A stretch of DNA of 64,000 nucleotides from Marinobacter profundi (GCF_002744715.1 NZ_KZ319371.1:1-64000), one strand, 5' to 3'. Shown: positions 50,690 to 60,662, numbered from the stretch's first letter. The notes: generated by a model not told the origin, from the letters alone. Program-made: numbers and translations.

Positions 50690-53407
50690 TCACAGTTCGG
50701 CTGCGGGATCGCGACCCTGCGCCGACGCCACCGGCCCGAGCGCTGCCGCGGAACGGATATGGATGTCCCGCTGCGGGAACGGAATCTCGATACCGGCCTC
50801 GTGCAGCTTACGGGTCACCGCGGATCTGAGCTCATGACCCAGCGGCATGATCTCCGCCATCGACTTGACGAACACCCGCATTTCAAAGTTGATGCTGCTG
50901 TCCGCCAGACCGGTGCAGAATACCGCCGGCGCGGGGTCCTCAACCACCCGTTCATTCTGGTGCACCAGCTCGGTCAGCAAGTCCTGAACTTCATCAATGT
51001 CGGTGCCATAGGCCACCCCCACAGTCACGATCACCCGGGTGATCGAGTCGGACAACGTCCAGTTGGTGAGGTCCTGGGTGACAAACGTCTTGTTGGGAAT
51101 GATCTGTTCCTTATGGTCCCAGTCCACCAGGGTGGTCGCCCGGATCCGGATACGGGACACGGTTCCGGTGACGCCGCCAATCGTGACGGTATCCCCGACC
51201 CGGATCGGCCGTTCGAACAACAGGATGATGCCGGATACGAAGTTGGCAACGATCTCCTGCAAGCCAAACCCCAGCCCCACCCCCAGGGCCGCGACCAGCC
51301 ATTGCAGCTTGGACCACTGGGCACCCAGGGCACCGAGGGCAAACACCACGCCCAGGATCACGATCAGGTAGGTGGCAATGGTGGTGATGGCATAACCGGT
51401 ACCGGGAGCCAGCTGCATTCGACTGAGTACCATCACCTCCAGGGTACCGGGCAGGTTACGGGCGGCCAGTATCGTCGCCACCGCTACCAGAAGCGACAGG
51501 ATCAGGTCACCGAAGGTGATGGCCAGTGCAGCATCCCCCTCGCCGACGGTCCACAGAATGATCTCATCAAAAATTCGCAAGGCAGGAACCACGGGTGACC
51601 ACAGCAACCACAGGCCAACCAGGGCAAGGGCAAACGAGGCCACCCTCAGCAGGGTGGTGCTTTGAGTGTTGATATCATGCAAATCAACTTCCGGCAGGTC
51701 CAGGCTGGCCGGACGGGCGTCGCCGGAGGGTTCGGTGGCATTCCGGTCGTCCGCCTCCCGTTGCTCGGTGGCCCGCTGCTCCCGCAAGCGCAGCAGGCGG
51801 ATGCGGCGCTCCCGCACCGACAAGGCACGCAACCCGACAAAATGCAGCAAGGCCACCAGAACCAGCCAGCAGATGCTGATAAACAAAATACCTTCCAGCT
51901 GCACCGCAGTGTAGTGATATCCCACCAGTGAAATGCCGGTAAAGAACAACGGGGTTACCACCGCAGCGACCTGAACCAGCTGGTAGAACCGTGACCGCTC
52001 CAGCTCCGCCTTGCCATTGCGCAGGGCGCGGAACAGGCGATAGGCAAACATCGCCAGGGCCAGCGAGGCAATGGCAAACACCACCCGGCCGAGGCTGCTC
52101 TCGTAGTCGGCCCCGACCGGGTTTTCCGTCAGCCGGGTAATCAGGGTGACCGGCAGCAACAGCAACAGCAGCCGCGGAATACCCCGACGGATTGCCGCCA
52201 GCGTCCCCGGTTGCCAATGGAAGTGCACTTCCGCCACGCCTCCCGGCAGCGCAATCTGGCGAACGGCGCCCAACAGGAGATAAAGCAGGGCGGCGCTACG
52301 CAGTCCCTTGGCGAGGCCATCGGCAAATTCGCCTCCCCTATCCAGCATCAGCGCCGCCAGCACCAGGATAATAACCGGCGGCAATGCCAGTAACAGGCTG
52401 TCGGTCAGTGCCGACAGGGTCAGCCCGATGCGGTCAACACTGACGTTGCCGACGGACTCCCCGGTGCTGATCAGCCGTTGCCGGATCCGCTTGCGGTATG
52501 CCAGCAACACCACCAGGGCAACCAGCAGGAACATGATCGACGGCAGGCGCTCCTCTACCGAAGCGGGAACATCTTTCAGAATACCCAGCCACTGCGAGGC
52601 CGACATCAGCCAGCCAATACTCCCGATCAACTCACCAAAGGTTTCCGCACTGAACGGCTCTTCACTGGGCAGCCAGAACAGGCGCTGGCGCACAAGGACC
52701 TTATAGGCGGCAATCCGGTCCTGCAGGGCGGTGATGGTATCGAAGTAGCCGGTCAACAGATCAATGTGTTCTGCGACCGCTTCCTTGAGGTCGGTCAGCA
52801 AGCGCTCACGCTCGTCGGTAAGGCGCCGGTCGACATCTTCGCCGGAAGGAAGCACGGCTCCGATTTCTTCCAGGCGGAACTGTTCGACCCTGGCGGCTTC
52901 CAGTTGCTCGTTGACGATAACCGACAGATCATCCGCCAGGTGTTGCTGCTCCAGCCGGTCGAGCCTGCGTTGCAGCAATTTGGCGTAGCTTTCGGTCAGC
53001 CCTAGGCCGGCGGTTTCCAGCCGGGCACCGAGACTTTCATACTCCTTGTTCAGAACTTCCAGGCGGGAATCCGCATAGGACTTCCGCTCGATCAGCTGAC
53101 TAAGCGCTTCCCTGCGCTGCGTCAGGGATTGCCGCAGGGACTGGATTTCCTCCCTGATGCCGGTTTCCGATTCGGATGGCACATCGATAGGCAGTGGCTC
53201 GGGAGTTTCCGACTCCTGTGGTGCCTCGATCACCGGCACCTTGGGTTGGGTTTCCGCTGAAGGCTGGTCTGCCCCCTCGGCCGCGGAGCTCTCCCGGGCT
53301 TCCGGCGCCTCCTCACCATAGGCCGTCAGCCCCCCGAGAGACACCACCATCAGGACGATGGAAAACAACCCATAAAGAAGCTGACGCGAAAAATACCTGG
53401 GTTTCAC
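50690..53407 (-). CDS. MscS family mechanosensitive channel, large (MscK-like)
   Basis: About 905 residues from the GTG at 53407; a GTG at 53449 is an alternative. A signal peptide (LLYGLFSIVLMVVSLGGL) and a long periplasmic coiled-coil part (EEIQSLRQSLTQRREALSQL) come first. Many membrane helices follow. The C-terminal MscS pore region has GLGFGLQEIVANFVSGIILL, FERPIRVGDTVTIGGVTGTV and DWDHKEQIIPNKTFVTQ. This is the large KefA/MscK layout, an inner-membrane channel opened by tension. Confidence 0.92.
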   Translation of the reverse strand: MKPRYFSRQLLYGLFSIVLMVVSLGGLTAYGEEAPEARESSAAEGADQPSAETQPKVPVIEAPQESETPEPLPIDVPSESETGIREEIQSLRQSLTQRREALSQLIERKSYADSRLEVLNKEYESLGARLETAGLGLTESYAKLLQRRLDRLEQQHLADDLSVIVNEQLEAARVEQFRLEEIGAVLPSGEDVDRRLTDERERLLTDLKEAVAEHIDLLTGYFDTITALQDRIAAYKVLVRQRLFWLPSEEPFSAETFGELIGSIGWLMSASQWLGILKDVPASVEERLPSIMFLLVALVVLLAYRKRIRQRLISTGESVGNVSVDRIGLTLSALTDSLLLALPPVIILVLAALMLDRGGEFADGLAKGLRSAALLYLLLGAVRQIALPGGVAEVHFHWQPGTLAAIRRGIPRLLLLLLPVTLITRLTENPVGADYESSLGRVVFAIASLALAMFAYRLFRALRNGKAELERSRFYQLVQVAAVVTPLFFTGISLVGYHYTAVQLEGILFISICWLVLVALLHFVGLRALSVRERRIRLLRLREQRATEQREADDRNATEPSGDARPASLDLPEVDLHDINTQSTTLLRVASFALALVGLWLLWSPVVPALRIFDEIILWTVGEGDAALAITFGDLILSLLVAVATILAARNLPGTLEVMVLSRMQLAPGTGYAITTIATYLIVILGVVFALGALGAQWSKLQWLVAALGVGLGFGLQEIVANFVSGIILLFERPIRVGDTVTIGGVTGTVSRIRIRATTLVDWDHKEQIIPNKTFVTQDLTNWTLSDSITRVIVTVGVAYGTDIDEVQDLLTELVHQNERVVEDPAPAVFCTGLADSSINFEMRVFVKSMAEIMPLGHELRSAVTRKLHEAGIEIPFPQRDIHIRSAAALGPVASAQGRDPAAEL

Positions 53408-53464
53408 GCAATAACAACCTGCAGAGAATATCGGAACAGTTTCGGACACGGCACCGCCGGACCG

Positions 53465-53704
53465 TCAGTAACGGGTAAGTCGCTTGTAGAGTGTGTCTTT
53501 GAGCCTTGCCCGTTCCAGTTTCATTTCATTGAAGTGTTGATCGTCGGTAGGAACGTCACGAACTTCCAGCCCACGGATCTTCTTGTCGAGTGAATCGTAG
53601 TCGTCGCTGAGCTTGCGGAAATCGTCATCGGACTTACGCAGTTCAAGGATGTTTGCGGCAAATTCCGGAAAATCGTTTTTCAGGGCGTGATCACTGATGG
53701 ACAT
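53465..53704 (-). CDS. YdcH family small protein (DUF465)
   Basis: 79 residues from the ATG at 53704, preceded by AGAGGAG. It is a charged, helical coiled-coil peptide (FRKLSDDYDSLDKKIRGLEV, MKLERARLKDTLYKRL), matching DUF465 (YdcH). Role unknown; family members are small cytoplasmic proteins. The ATG at 53854 belongs to a frame with no protein-like upstream part. Confidence 0.92.
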   Translation of the reverse strand: MSISDHALKNDFPEFAANILELRKSDDDFRKLSDDYDSLDKKIRGLEVRDVPTDDQHFNEMKLERARLKDTLYKRLTRY

Positions 53705-54052
53705 GCACTTTCTCCTCTTTTCTGGGCGTTTCCGGATGTGGGAACAGGGTACCGCCGGGGTCTCAGCAGCTACATGGCGATTCCCCGGCAGACCTTCTCT
53801 AAAGATAGCTGACCTCCCTGCATTTGCAGGAAAATCCGCCGGCGGCCAGCGCACACGGCTCGCGACCCACGACCAGCGACAGCACTGTCATCTCCCAATG
53901 CAGAATCCGGCTCACAACCCGGTAACGCCCGGTTGAATCCCAGACCGGCACAGTGCAATCTGCTTTTCTCAATGCCAAAGATCTGGCATAAGTCAGCACG
54001 ATACCTGACGACCACCAGGCCGGCAAAAAGTTTACCGGGGACCTCTTAGACC

Positions 54053-55150
54053 ATGATCTGGATTGTATTGGCCATTCTGCTGGCCGTTATCCTTGCCCTC
54101 CTGCTGGCGCTGCGGGCCGAGGACCTGTCTCACCTGGACCGCGATGAACTGCCGCCCTGCGATCGCAAACCCAGCGATCAACACGAAGAGGTACTGGCGA
54201 AACTCCGCGAGCTGACCAGCTCCGCCCGCGGACTGAAGGGCAAGGCCCGGCTCTATGCCCTGCGACGGCACATGGACACCCTCAGTGACGGTATCCCATT
54301 GAGCTCGGAATTCCGGCCCAGCGGCGCCGGTGAGCCGCGGGGTGAGTGGGTGATCGCCCCGGGCACCGACACTTCCCGTCGCATCCTGTATATTCATGGC
54401 GGCGCCTGGGTGGCCGGCAGCCCGCGTAGCCACCGCGCCATTACCGACCAGTTATCCCGTGTCGCCAACGCGGCAGTGTTCGCGGTGGATTATCGCCTGA
54501 TGCCGGAGCACCGCTACATTGATGGCCTGCGGGACTGCCGCAACGCCTATCGCTGGATACTCGACCATGGCCCCGACGGTGACCAGCCGGCCAGCTTCGT
54601 TGTGGTAGCCGGCGATTCCGCCGGCGGCAGCCACACCCTGGTATTGCTGGCCTGGGCCCGGGACCGGGGGCTGCGACAAGCAGATGCAGCTATCGCCCTG
54701 TCGCCATCAACCGACCTGACTCTGACCGCCCCCAGCAACCGCAATAACATCGGCACCGACCCGCTGCTGGGGCCGACCTTTGGTGGCCTGTCGCGAATTC
54801 CCCTGCCGGTGCTCTGGTGGGCCAGCTATGCTGCCTTCCGGGTGCCACCGGCGAGCCCCCTGGCCTCTCCCCTGCGGGGCAACCTGGCCAACCTGCCGCC
54901 AACCCTGGTCCATGCCAGTGACTGCGAGATGCTGCTGGATAACGCCCGGCGCTATGTGGCCAGAGCCAGAGACGCCGGATCACCGGCGGAACTTCATACC
55001 TGGCCGGGCATGGTGCACGTGTGGCACATTTTCGCGCCATTGCTGCCCGAAGCAGAAGAGGCCTTCGACGATATCGGTCGGTTCCTGCACCAACTGGCCC
55101 CGGCCGGCAAACCGTCAGCGACTGTCGAACAGGCCCGGAAAACGTCGTAA
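54053..55150 (+). CDS. Alpha/beta hydrolase, hormone-sensitive-lipase family
   Basis: 365 residues with an N-terminal membrane anchor (IVLAILLAVILALLLAL). The HSL oxyanion motif HGGAW, the nucleophile in VAGDSAGGSHTL, the Asp in HASDCEMLLDN, and the His in GMVHVWHIF complete the triad. It is a carboxylesterase-type hydrolase, probably membrane-tethered. It overlaps the opposing CPBP gene by 36 bases. Confidence 0.93.
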   Translation: MIWIVLAILLAVILALLLALRAEDLSHLDRDELPPCDRKPSDQHEEVLAKLRELTSSARGLKGKARLYALRRHMDTLSDGIPLSSEFRPSGAGEPRGEWVIAPGTDTSRRILYIHGGAWVAGSPRSHRAITDQLSRVANAAVFAVDYRLMPEHRYIDGLRDCRNAYRWILDHGPDGDQPASFVVVAGDSAGGSHTLVLLAWARDRGLRQADAAIALSPSTDLTLTAPSNRNNIGTDPLLGPTFGGLSRIPLPVLWWASYAAFRVPPASPLASPLRGNLANLPPTLVHASDCEMLLDNARRYVARARDAGSPAELHTWPGMVHVWHIFAPLLPEAEEAFDDIGRFLHQLAPAGKPSATVEQARKTS

Positions 55151-55723
55151 ACACACCATGGCGGTCAGGTCGTACACGCCGTGCCACACCATCACGACCA
55201 GGATGCTCCCGGACACCGCATACGCCACCCCGAGCACAACCCCCAGCAAGGTGGCGATCAGGAAATAGATAGACGACAGGTAATGCACCGCGCCGAACAG
55301 CAGTGCGGCCACCAGAATCGCCACCGGCTGTGTCAGCACACCGCTGAGCCCGCCCTGGATTACGCCGCGAAACAGTAACTCTTCCCCGACACCCGCCAGG
55401 GCCGACAGTGCCACAATCATGGGATAGGAAAACGAGCGGGCAAACGCCCGCAGCTCACTGACATGCTGTTGCAGCTGGCCGGGGAAAAAGGCGTCCACCC
55501 GGGTCAGGGCAAGCAACACGATATAAGTGCCGACACCCCCCAGTGTTCCCCAGATCACCGCTGCGACCGTCGTCATGCCACCACTATCGATCTTGATACC
55601 GAACAGCAGCATGGCGGCGAATGCGACCACGACAATTCCGCCCTGGAAGGTCAGGACAAATAACGGAGAGACATTACCCATCGCCCGCTCAATCTCCCTG
55701 GTTGCGATTCCTTTGGCTGTCAA
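55115..55723 (-). CDS. CPBP family intramembrane protease
   Basis: 202 residues with five or six membrane helices. The CPBP motifs are GVGEELLFRG, the following His in FGAVHYLSS, and a second His in VVMVWHGVYDLT. CPBP (Abi) proteins are Glu-type intramembrane proteases. Function here unknown. Start is ATG at 55723. Confidence 0.9.
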   Translation of the reverse strand: MTAKGIATREIERAMGNVSPLFVLTFQGGIVVVAFAAMLLFGIKIDSGGMTTVAAVIWGTLGGVGTYIVLLALTRVDAFFPGQLQQHVSELRAFARSFSYPMIVALSALAGVGEELLFRGVIQGGLSGVLTQPVAILVAALLFGAVHYLSSIYFLIATLLGVVLGVAYAVSGSILVVMVWHGVYDLTAMVCLRRFPGLFDSR

Positions 55724-55823
55724 AGTGGCGGTATGATGACACCGATCGCGGGCGCCTTGATCGCCGGATTCACTAACCCACCCCGGTCACCCGTAAACAG
55801 CATCAGCAGGAGGCTGGCAGCCC

Positions 55824-56459
55824 ATGTTTCCCAACCGTCACCGCCACTGGCTAGCGGGCCTGGTACTGGCAGCCCTGACAGCCCCCGTCGCCCACGCCGA
55901 TATCGAGCTGGCGCCCTTCGCCGGTTTCCGGATGGGTGGGGAGTTCGATATCCGCGACAGCACGGACGACTCCACCAGCCGTCTCGACTTTGATGATACC
56001 GCCAGCCTCGGTCTGGTGGTCAACGTCGATCTGGCGGAACCCGGCAAGCAACTGGAATTCTACTACAGCCGCCAGGACACCACGGCAACCACGTCCACGA
56101 CCCTGCTGGCACCGGAAACCTCGTCGGTCGACCTGGTCATTCACCAGTTACAGTTCGGCGGACTCTACTTCCCGGGGGGCCAGACCACCGGCGGCTTTGC
56201 CTCGGGAGTCATCGGCGTCACCCGGCTGGATCCGAAAGACAGCGGCTTCGACAGCCACCACCGCGCGTCCCTGACCCTCGGCGGAGGCTACAAGTTACCC
56301 CTGTCCCGCAATGTCCTGCTGCGCCTGGACTTGCGCGGCATTTACACGGTGCTGGACAGCGGCGGCGCCGTGTTCTGTTCGGGCGGGTGCACGGCCCGCT
56401 TCGAGAGCAGCGGCTACCTGCAGGTCGAAGCCGGGGCCGGGCTGGTACTGAGGTTCTGA
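55824..56459 (+). CDS. Outer-membrane beta-barrel protein, hypothetical
   Basis: 211 residues with a signal peptide ending VAHADIE. Alternating hydrophobic strands (LEFYYSRQDT, VIHQLQFGGLYFPGG, LTLGGGYKLPL, VLLRLDLRGIYTVL) and a C-terminal phenylalanine (AGLVLRF) are typical of an eight-stranded barrel. Exact family not recognised. No operon partner. Confidence 0.82.
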   Translation: MFPNRHRHWLAGLVLAALTAPVAHADIELAPFAGFRMGGEFDIRDSTDDSTSRLDFDDTASLGLVVNVDLAEPGKQLEFYYSRQDTTATTSTTLLAPETSSVDLVIHQLQFGGLYFPGGQTTGGFASGVIGVTRLDPKDSGFDSHHRASLTLGGGYKLPLSRNVLLRLDLRGIYTVLDSGGAVFCSGGCTARFESSGYLQVEAGAGLVLRF

Positions 56460-56469
56460 CCGTCGCGGA

Positions 56470-57321
56470 TTATTCGAACAAGCCCTTCACCGGGAACAGG
56501 GCATCGTACTTCGGCGCGGTTTTCTGGGCCTTGGCCTGGAAGGTCTTCATCATATCCCCCGGACGGAACATTCCGGCCTGCCAGGTCGCCATATAACGCA
56601 GGCTGTCCTCCACACTGTGATCGCGGCTGTAATTGAGCATCTCCTTACAACCGGTAACCGCCAATGGAGAATTTGCGGCAATCTGGCGGGCAACCACCAT
56701 CACCCCATCGAGCATGGCGTCCTGATCGTCATAGACCGCATTCACGAACCCAAGGTCCTTTGCTTCGCCGGCAGACAACTTGCGACCGGTATAGGCCAGC
56801 TCGCGCACCACGCCCTGGGGCATCAGCCGGGGCAGGCGCTGGAGGGTTCCCACATCCGCGGTCATGCCCAGTTCGGTTTCCTTGATGGTGAAGTAGGCAT
56901 CCGCGGTGCAGTAACGGCTGTCCGCGGCGCAGACCAGGTCCAGCGCGCCACCGATACAGCCACCCTGGATCGCCGCCAGGACCGGCAGGCGGACTTTTTC
57001 CAGCGACGTCAGGGTATCCTGCAGCTGCAGGACCACCCGGCGCAGGTTCTCGGCCATGCGGCCGGGATCGCCGGTCATCGGGACCGCGGTCGGATCGCTG
57101 AACACCCCGAGATCCATGCCCGCTGAAAAGTGCTTGCCGGTGGAGGAAATCACGATCACCCGGGCATCGGTCCGGGCCTCGATGTCCTGCATGCAGCGGG
57201 GCAGTTCCAGCCAGAAGGCCTTGGTCATGGAGTTGAGGGAATCCGGGCGGTTAAACCGGACATGGGCGATGCCCTCGGCGACATCGACAGCAAAACTCTG
57301 GTAGGAAGGAAGGTCGGACAC
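56470..57321 (-). CDS. Crotonase family protein, dienoyl-CoA isomerase-like
   Basis: 283 residues from the GTG at 57321 (GGAGTAGAG upstream). Crotonase pattern: GKHFSAGMDLGVF, IQGGCIGGALDLVCAAD. The stretch KETELGMTADVGTLQRLP matches the ADVGTLQRLP of delta3,5-delta2,4-dienoyl-CoA isomerases (ECH1), including the extra Asp. It likely handles polyunsaturated acyl-CoA in beta-oxidation. It stands alone; an inverted repeat lies upstream. Confidence 0.88.
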   Translation of the reverse strand: MSDLPSYQSFAVDVAEGIAHVRFNRPDSLNSMTKAFWLELPRCMQDIEARTDARVIVISSTGKHFSAGMDLGVFSDPTAVPMTGDPGRMAENLRRVVLQLQDTLTSLEKVRLPVLAAIQGGCIGGALDLVCAADSRYCTADAYFTIKETELGMTADVGTLQRLPRLMPQGVVRELAYTGRKLSAGEAKDLGFVNAVYDDQDAMLDGVMVVARQIAANSPLAVTGCKEMLNYSRDHSVEDSLRYMATWQAGMFRPGDMMKTFQAKAQKTAPKYDALFPVKGLFE

Positions 57322-57362
57322 GTCTCTACTCCGTTAGCCTGGACACTGATAAAGGATAAAAT

Positions 57363-57408
57363 ACAGAAAATTAAGACTATTTTGCCGCAATATTAGTCGA
57401 TTTTCTGT
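57363..57408. promoter_or_regulatory. Long interrupted inverted repeat upstream of isomerase gene
   Basis: ACAGAAAAT (57363-57371) and ATTTTCTGT (57400-57408) are perfect 9-bp arms. Inside them, GACTA (57375-57379) faces TAGTC (57394-57398). The DNA here is A+T-rich and upstream of the GTG at 57321. It could be an operator or overlap the promoter. Confidence 0.4.
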
Positions 57409-57478
57409 GAATTTACCCAGACTATACTCTGTGAACCCGGCTCCGCGGAAGCCGCTCCCCCCGAACCGCCCGTGGTGA

Positions 57479-59512
57479 TCAGAACTCCACCGTACTCTCT
57501 ATAGCCTCCATACTCTCCACACTATCCAAACTTGCCAGGCTGCCCTGCAGCAACGGCAGCTGGACCGAGCCGCTGACATTCACCAGCGGGACCAGGGCAT
57601 CCCTGGACCAGCTCGCCGGATACTGGGGATGGAAACCGTACACCAGCAAGGCCAGCTCATCACCGGCGGCCAGTTCTTCGGCAATCCCCACCAGCTCCAC
57701 CGCTGCCTGCTGCTGCAAGCCCCGCACCGGCTTGACCTGGTCATCCACCAGGGACCAGCCGCTCTCGCCCACGCCGCGCTTGCCAAGACCGACAAAAATG
57801 ATCGGGTCGCAGCCGGGGCTATACGCCGGTAAACCTTCTTCGCAGGCAGTGCGGCCGAGCAGATCGGATACCGTCAGTATCGCCGTGGGAATGCCGCCGA
57901 TGATGGCGCCCTCCGCACCAGTCTGCCCCAGGGGCAACGCCACCGGCGGAATCGTCGCTGCAGCGACCGCCTCATAGCCTGACGGTACCGGCGTGGTGGA
58001 CGCCACCAACCGCTCGACTACGAAGGGCCCCTCCAGCACCCCTCCCGGTTCCGGAGCCGGGAAATCGGCAACTGCCACCTGGACCGAGGTGCCGGTTGCC
58101 GTCGACAGGCAGACCTGGCTGTCCGAGCCGTCGAAATAGGCTGGCAGGGGCGCTTTCTGCAGTTTGTGGCGCAGCCAGTCAAAGGTGGCCCGGGCTATCG
58201 GAACATTGCCACAGGCAAAGGCGCCAGCCGGACCCTGGAAACCCGGTATTTCCAGCAGGCCTGCAAGAGGGTCCACGTAAGTCGAGGGCTGCAGCGCGTC
58301 CGGCACTTCCAGGGGCAGGATATGCCCGCTCTGGTGAGTCATCAGCCGCACATCCCCGCCCCGCTCCCGCAGGCATTCGTAGTTGCGCCAGGCTTCATTG
58401 AAGTTGAACAGGGTGTCCGTCATCCCCTGGGTGAGCAGCACGTCCACCGCGGGGTAGGCCGTTGGCGGGACATCGTAGGCAGGCGGGCTGGCCAGGTAGT
58501 TCAGCAGGTCCCCCGGCTCGGCCGGCTCGATCGGCGCCCCGCTGCAACGATAGGCCGGGCTGTGATAATAGAAGAAGTCCAGACCCGCCTCCGGAAAGCG
58601 GTTAAGCGCGGCACCCTGGGCAAGGATCTCGCGGATGATCGGATCAAGACCGCTGTTCTGGTTGCTGACGGATCCCGATTCGCCACCGGCCACCAGCACC
58701 AGGTCCCAGCCGGTCTTGATCACATTCCCGGGGTTCAGACTGTAACGCAGGTCATGCCAGGTAATATCCGGCACCATGGCATCCATGCGCTGGCCGGGAT
58801 CCTGGCCATGCAGCAACAGTTGAAAGCCACCCCCGTAGCTGCCGCCGATTGCCCCTACCACCAGGTTGGGGTTAAGCGTCGCCGGCAGGTCGGGTTCGTG
58901 GCGCTTTTGCAGATAGTCCAGATTGTCCTCGGCCCAATCGAGGATCCGTATCAGATCCCGTCCTTCAAATTCCGGATCCATCACGCGGACCGTGCCGGTA
59001 CTTTCTCCGAACCCCCGCTGATCGATGGAAAGCACGGTAAATCCGGCTGCCCGGTACTCGTCGAACCCGGACTCCGAGCGGGAGCCACCAAACCCATGGC
59101 CATGAAGAACCAGCGGATGCCCCTTTGAACAGTCGATGCCACCAACCGGCTCGAGCACCTGGAAAGCGATGGTTTCACCACTGTCCGATGGGAGATACAC
59201 AGGATAGCTGCGGCCACCGTCAAGTGCCTCACCGGCAATGCAGGATGCCGGGGGTTGCGGCAACGGTGTGGTATCTCCATCGCACCCGGCGGCCTCATCC
59301 GGACCCGTTTCGCGGTCTTCTGGCCGGCGCTCACACGCCTGGCTGTCATCCCGGGTGGTTCGGTCACCGGCGACAGCCGGGGACTCCGGGGCGCCATCAT
59401 TGCTGGATGTGCCGCAGGCCACCAGGAGCCCGGCAGTCACCAGCGTCATAGAAAACCGCAGAATTGCCGGCAACGTTGTCGGCAACAAAGGGCGAGATGC
59501 AGGTACAGGCAT
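57479..59512 (-). CDS. Large secreted alpha/beta hydrolase lipoprotein
   Basis: 677 residues from the ATG at 59512 (GGAGAG upstream). Lipobox LLVAC. The hydrolase part has HGHGFGGSRSE, the nucleophile in GGSYGGGFQ, and a late Asp/His region (TQGMTDTLFNF; HQSGHILPL), resembling X-Pro dipeptidyl-peptidase or CocE-type (S15) hydrolases. A ~200-residue beta-rich C-terminal domain follows. The last 20 residues (SLDSVESMEAIES) repeat a short S-x-E pattern. Substrate unknown. Confidence 0.88.
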   Translation of the reverse strand: MPVPASRPLLPTTLPAILRFSMTLVTAGLLVACGTSSNDGAPESPAVAGDRTTRDDSQACERRPEDRETGPDEAAGCDGDTTPLPQPPASCIAGEALDGGRSYPVYLPSDSGETIAFQVLEPVGGIDCSKGHPLVLHGHGFGGSRSESGFDEYRAAGFTVLSIDQRGFGESTGTVRVMDPEFEGRDLIRILDWAEDNLDYLQKRHEPDLPATLNPNLVVGAIGGSYGGGFQLLLHGQDPGQRMDAMVPDITWHDLRYSLNPGNVIKTGWDLVLVAGGESGSVSNQNSGLDPIIREILAQGAALNRFPEAGLDFFYYHSPAYRCSGAPIEPAEPGDLLNYLASPPAYDVPPTAYPAVDVLLTQGMTDTLFNFNEAWRNYECLRERGGDVRLMTHQSGHILPLEVPDALQPSTYVDPLAGLLEIPGFQGPAGAFACGNVPIARATFDWLRHKLQKAPLPAYFDGSDSQVCLSTATGTSVQVAVADFPAPEPGGVLEGPFVVERLVASTTPVPSGYEAVAAATIPPVALPLGQTGAEGAIIGGIPTAILTVSDLLGRTACEEGLPAYSPGCDPIIFVGLGKRGVGESGWSLVDDQVKPVRGLQQQAAVELVGIAEELAAGDELALLVYGFHPQYPASWSRDALVPLVNVSGSVQLPLLQGSLASLDSVESMEAIESTVEF

Positions 59513-59955
59513 AAAACACTCTCCATCGAAAGCCCCGCCAGACAAGGCATGGTGGCAATTTGCCAGGCCAGGGGAAGGCCTGTATCTGCCGGGACCCTTT
59601 GTTATTGTTTATTGTCCGCTTGATACACGACATGGCGGCGGATTACGTTCCATTCCTGTCGACCGCCGGTGTGCCGCTCCGGCCAACCTCCCGCCAATCC
59701 CGGCTATCTGCCCCTGTCGAAGACTTACAACAGAACGATCAGGAAACGCATTATCATTTACCTGTCAAAGATATAAATAAAACCAAAAAACATTTATTTA
59801 AATTTAAAGTGCGACAAATCGCCGCATATAGATAAAGACATATACCTATCAAAAAATCGACTTATTAAAAGATAATCAGGGAACCTTTCAATTTATTAAC
59901 TATCCAATCAGGAAATATTTATTACTATCGAAACACCACTTGAAGAGAGGTTGTT
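59513..59955. promoter_or_regulatory. A+T-rich upstream region of the DUF2202 gene
   Basis: 443 bases without a gene. From about 59740 to 59950 it is far more A+T-rich than the rest of the window, with runs such as ATTTATTTAAATTTAAAG and TATTTATTACTAT. Such DNA suits a regulated promoter or a nucleoid-protein binding site for the DUF2202 gene. The end nearer the hydrolase holds that gene's promoter. No ORF convinces. Confidence 0.5.
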
Positions 59956-60603
59956 ATGAATACCAAACCCTTTATTGCTGCCACACTGATCGGCTCACTG
60001 TTTTTCGGAAGTACCGTTATGGCGGCGGGAGGCCCACGAAAGGATTCAGGCACTACCGATCTGACCACATCAACATCTACCAGTCTTACAACCATTGAAA
60101 CCAGCGACCTGCAATACATGCGGGAGGAAGAAAAGCTGGCCCGCGATGTTTATCTGACTCTTGATCAATCCTGGGGTCAACAAACCCAGGTATTTGCGAA
60201 AATTGCATTATCCGAAGAATCCCATACCAGCACCGTCGATTATCTTCTCGATAAATTTGATGTAGAAGATCCGGTCATCAATGACACCATCGGGGTGTTC
60301 ACCAACGAAGAACTCCAGGCGTTATACAATGACCTGGTTGCCAAAGGTAAGAACTCGCTGATTGACGGTTTACTTGTCGGCGCTCTTATTGAAGAAAAGG
60401 ATATGAGGGATATCCTGGCAGCCATTGACCAGACCGATGAGCGGGCCATCATTCTGGCGTATTCCAATCTGCTTGACGGCTCTAAAAGCCACCTGCGCGC
60501 CTTCGTTGAGGTCATCGAAGCCCAGGGGCTGGAGTACGAAGCCCAGGTACTGGACAGCGAAGAAGTCGAACTGATCCTGGAAGACGAAAGCGAGGTAGAG
60601 TGA
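59956..60603 (+). CDS. DUF2202 ferritin-like secreted protein
   Basis: 215 residues with a signal peptide ending VMAAGG and a Thr/Ser-rich linker. The DUF2202 domain shows YMREEEKLARDVYLTL, SEESHTSTVDYLLDKF, GALIEEKDMRDIL and SKSHLRAF. The repeated Glu/His pairs suit a di-metal centre of the ferritin-like superfamily. Function unknown. A good intrinsic terminator follows. Long A+T-rich upstream DNA suggests regulation. Confidence 0.9.
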   Translation: MNTKPFIAATLIGSLFFGSTVMAAGGPRKDSGTTDLTTSTSTSLTTIETSDLQYMREEEKLARDVYLTLDQSWGQQTQVFAKIALSEESHTSTVDYLLDKFDVEDPVINDTIGVFTNEELQALYNDLVAKGKNSLIDGLLVGALIEEKDMRDILAAIDQTDERAIILAYSNLLDGSKSHLRAFVEVIEAQGLEYEAQVLDSEEVELILEDESEVE

Positions 60604-60636
60604 TCCGGGGTTACCCACCGACTCACCTCCGAACAC

Positions 60637-60662
60637 ACGGCAGCCTCAGGGCTGCCGTTTTT
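60637..60662 (+). terminator. Intrinsic terminator after the DUF2202 gene
   Basis: ACGGCAGCC and GGCTGCCGT form a 9-bp stem with a four-base loop, followed by TTTTC. It lies 34 bases past the stop. Confidence 0.9.
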
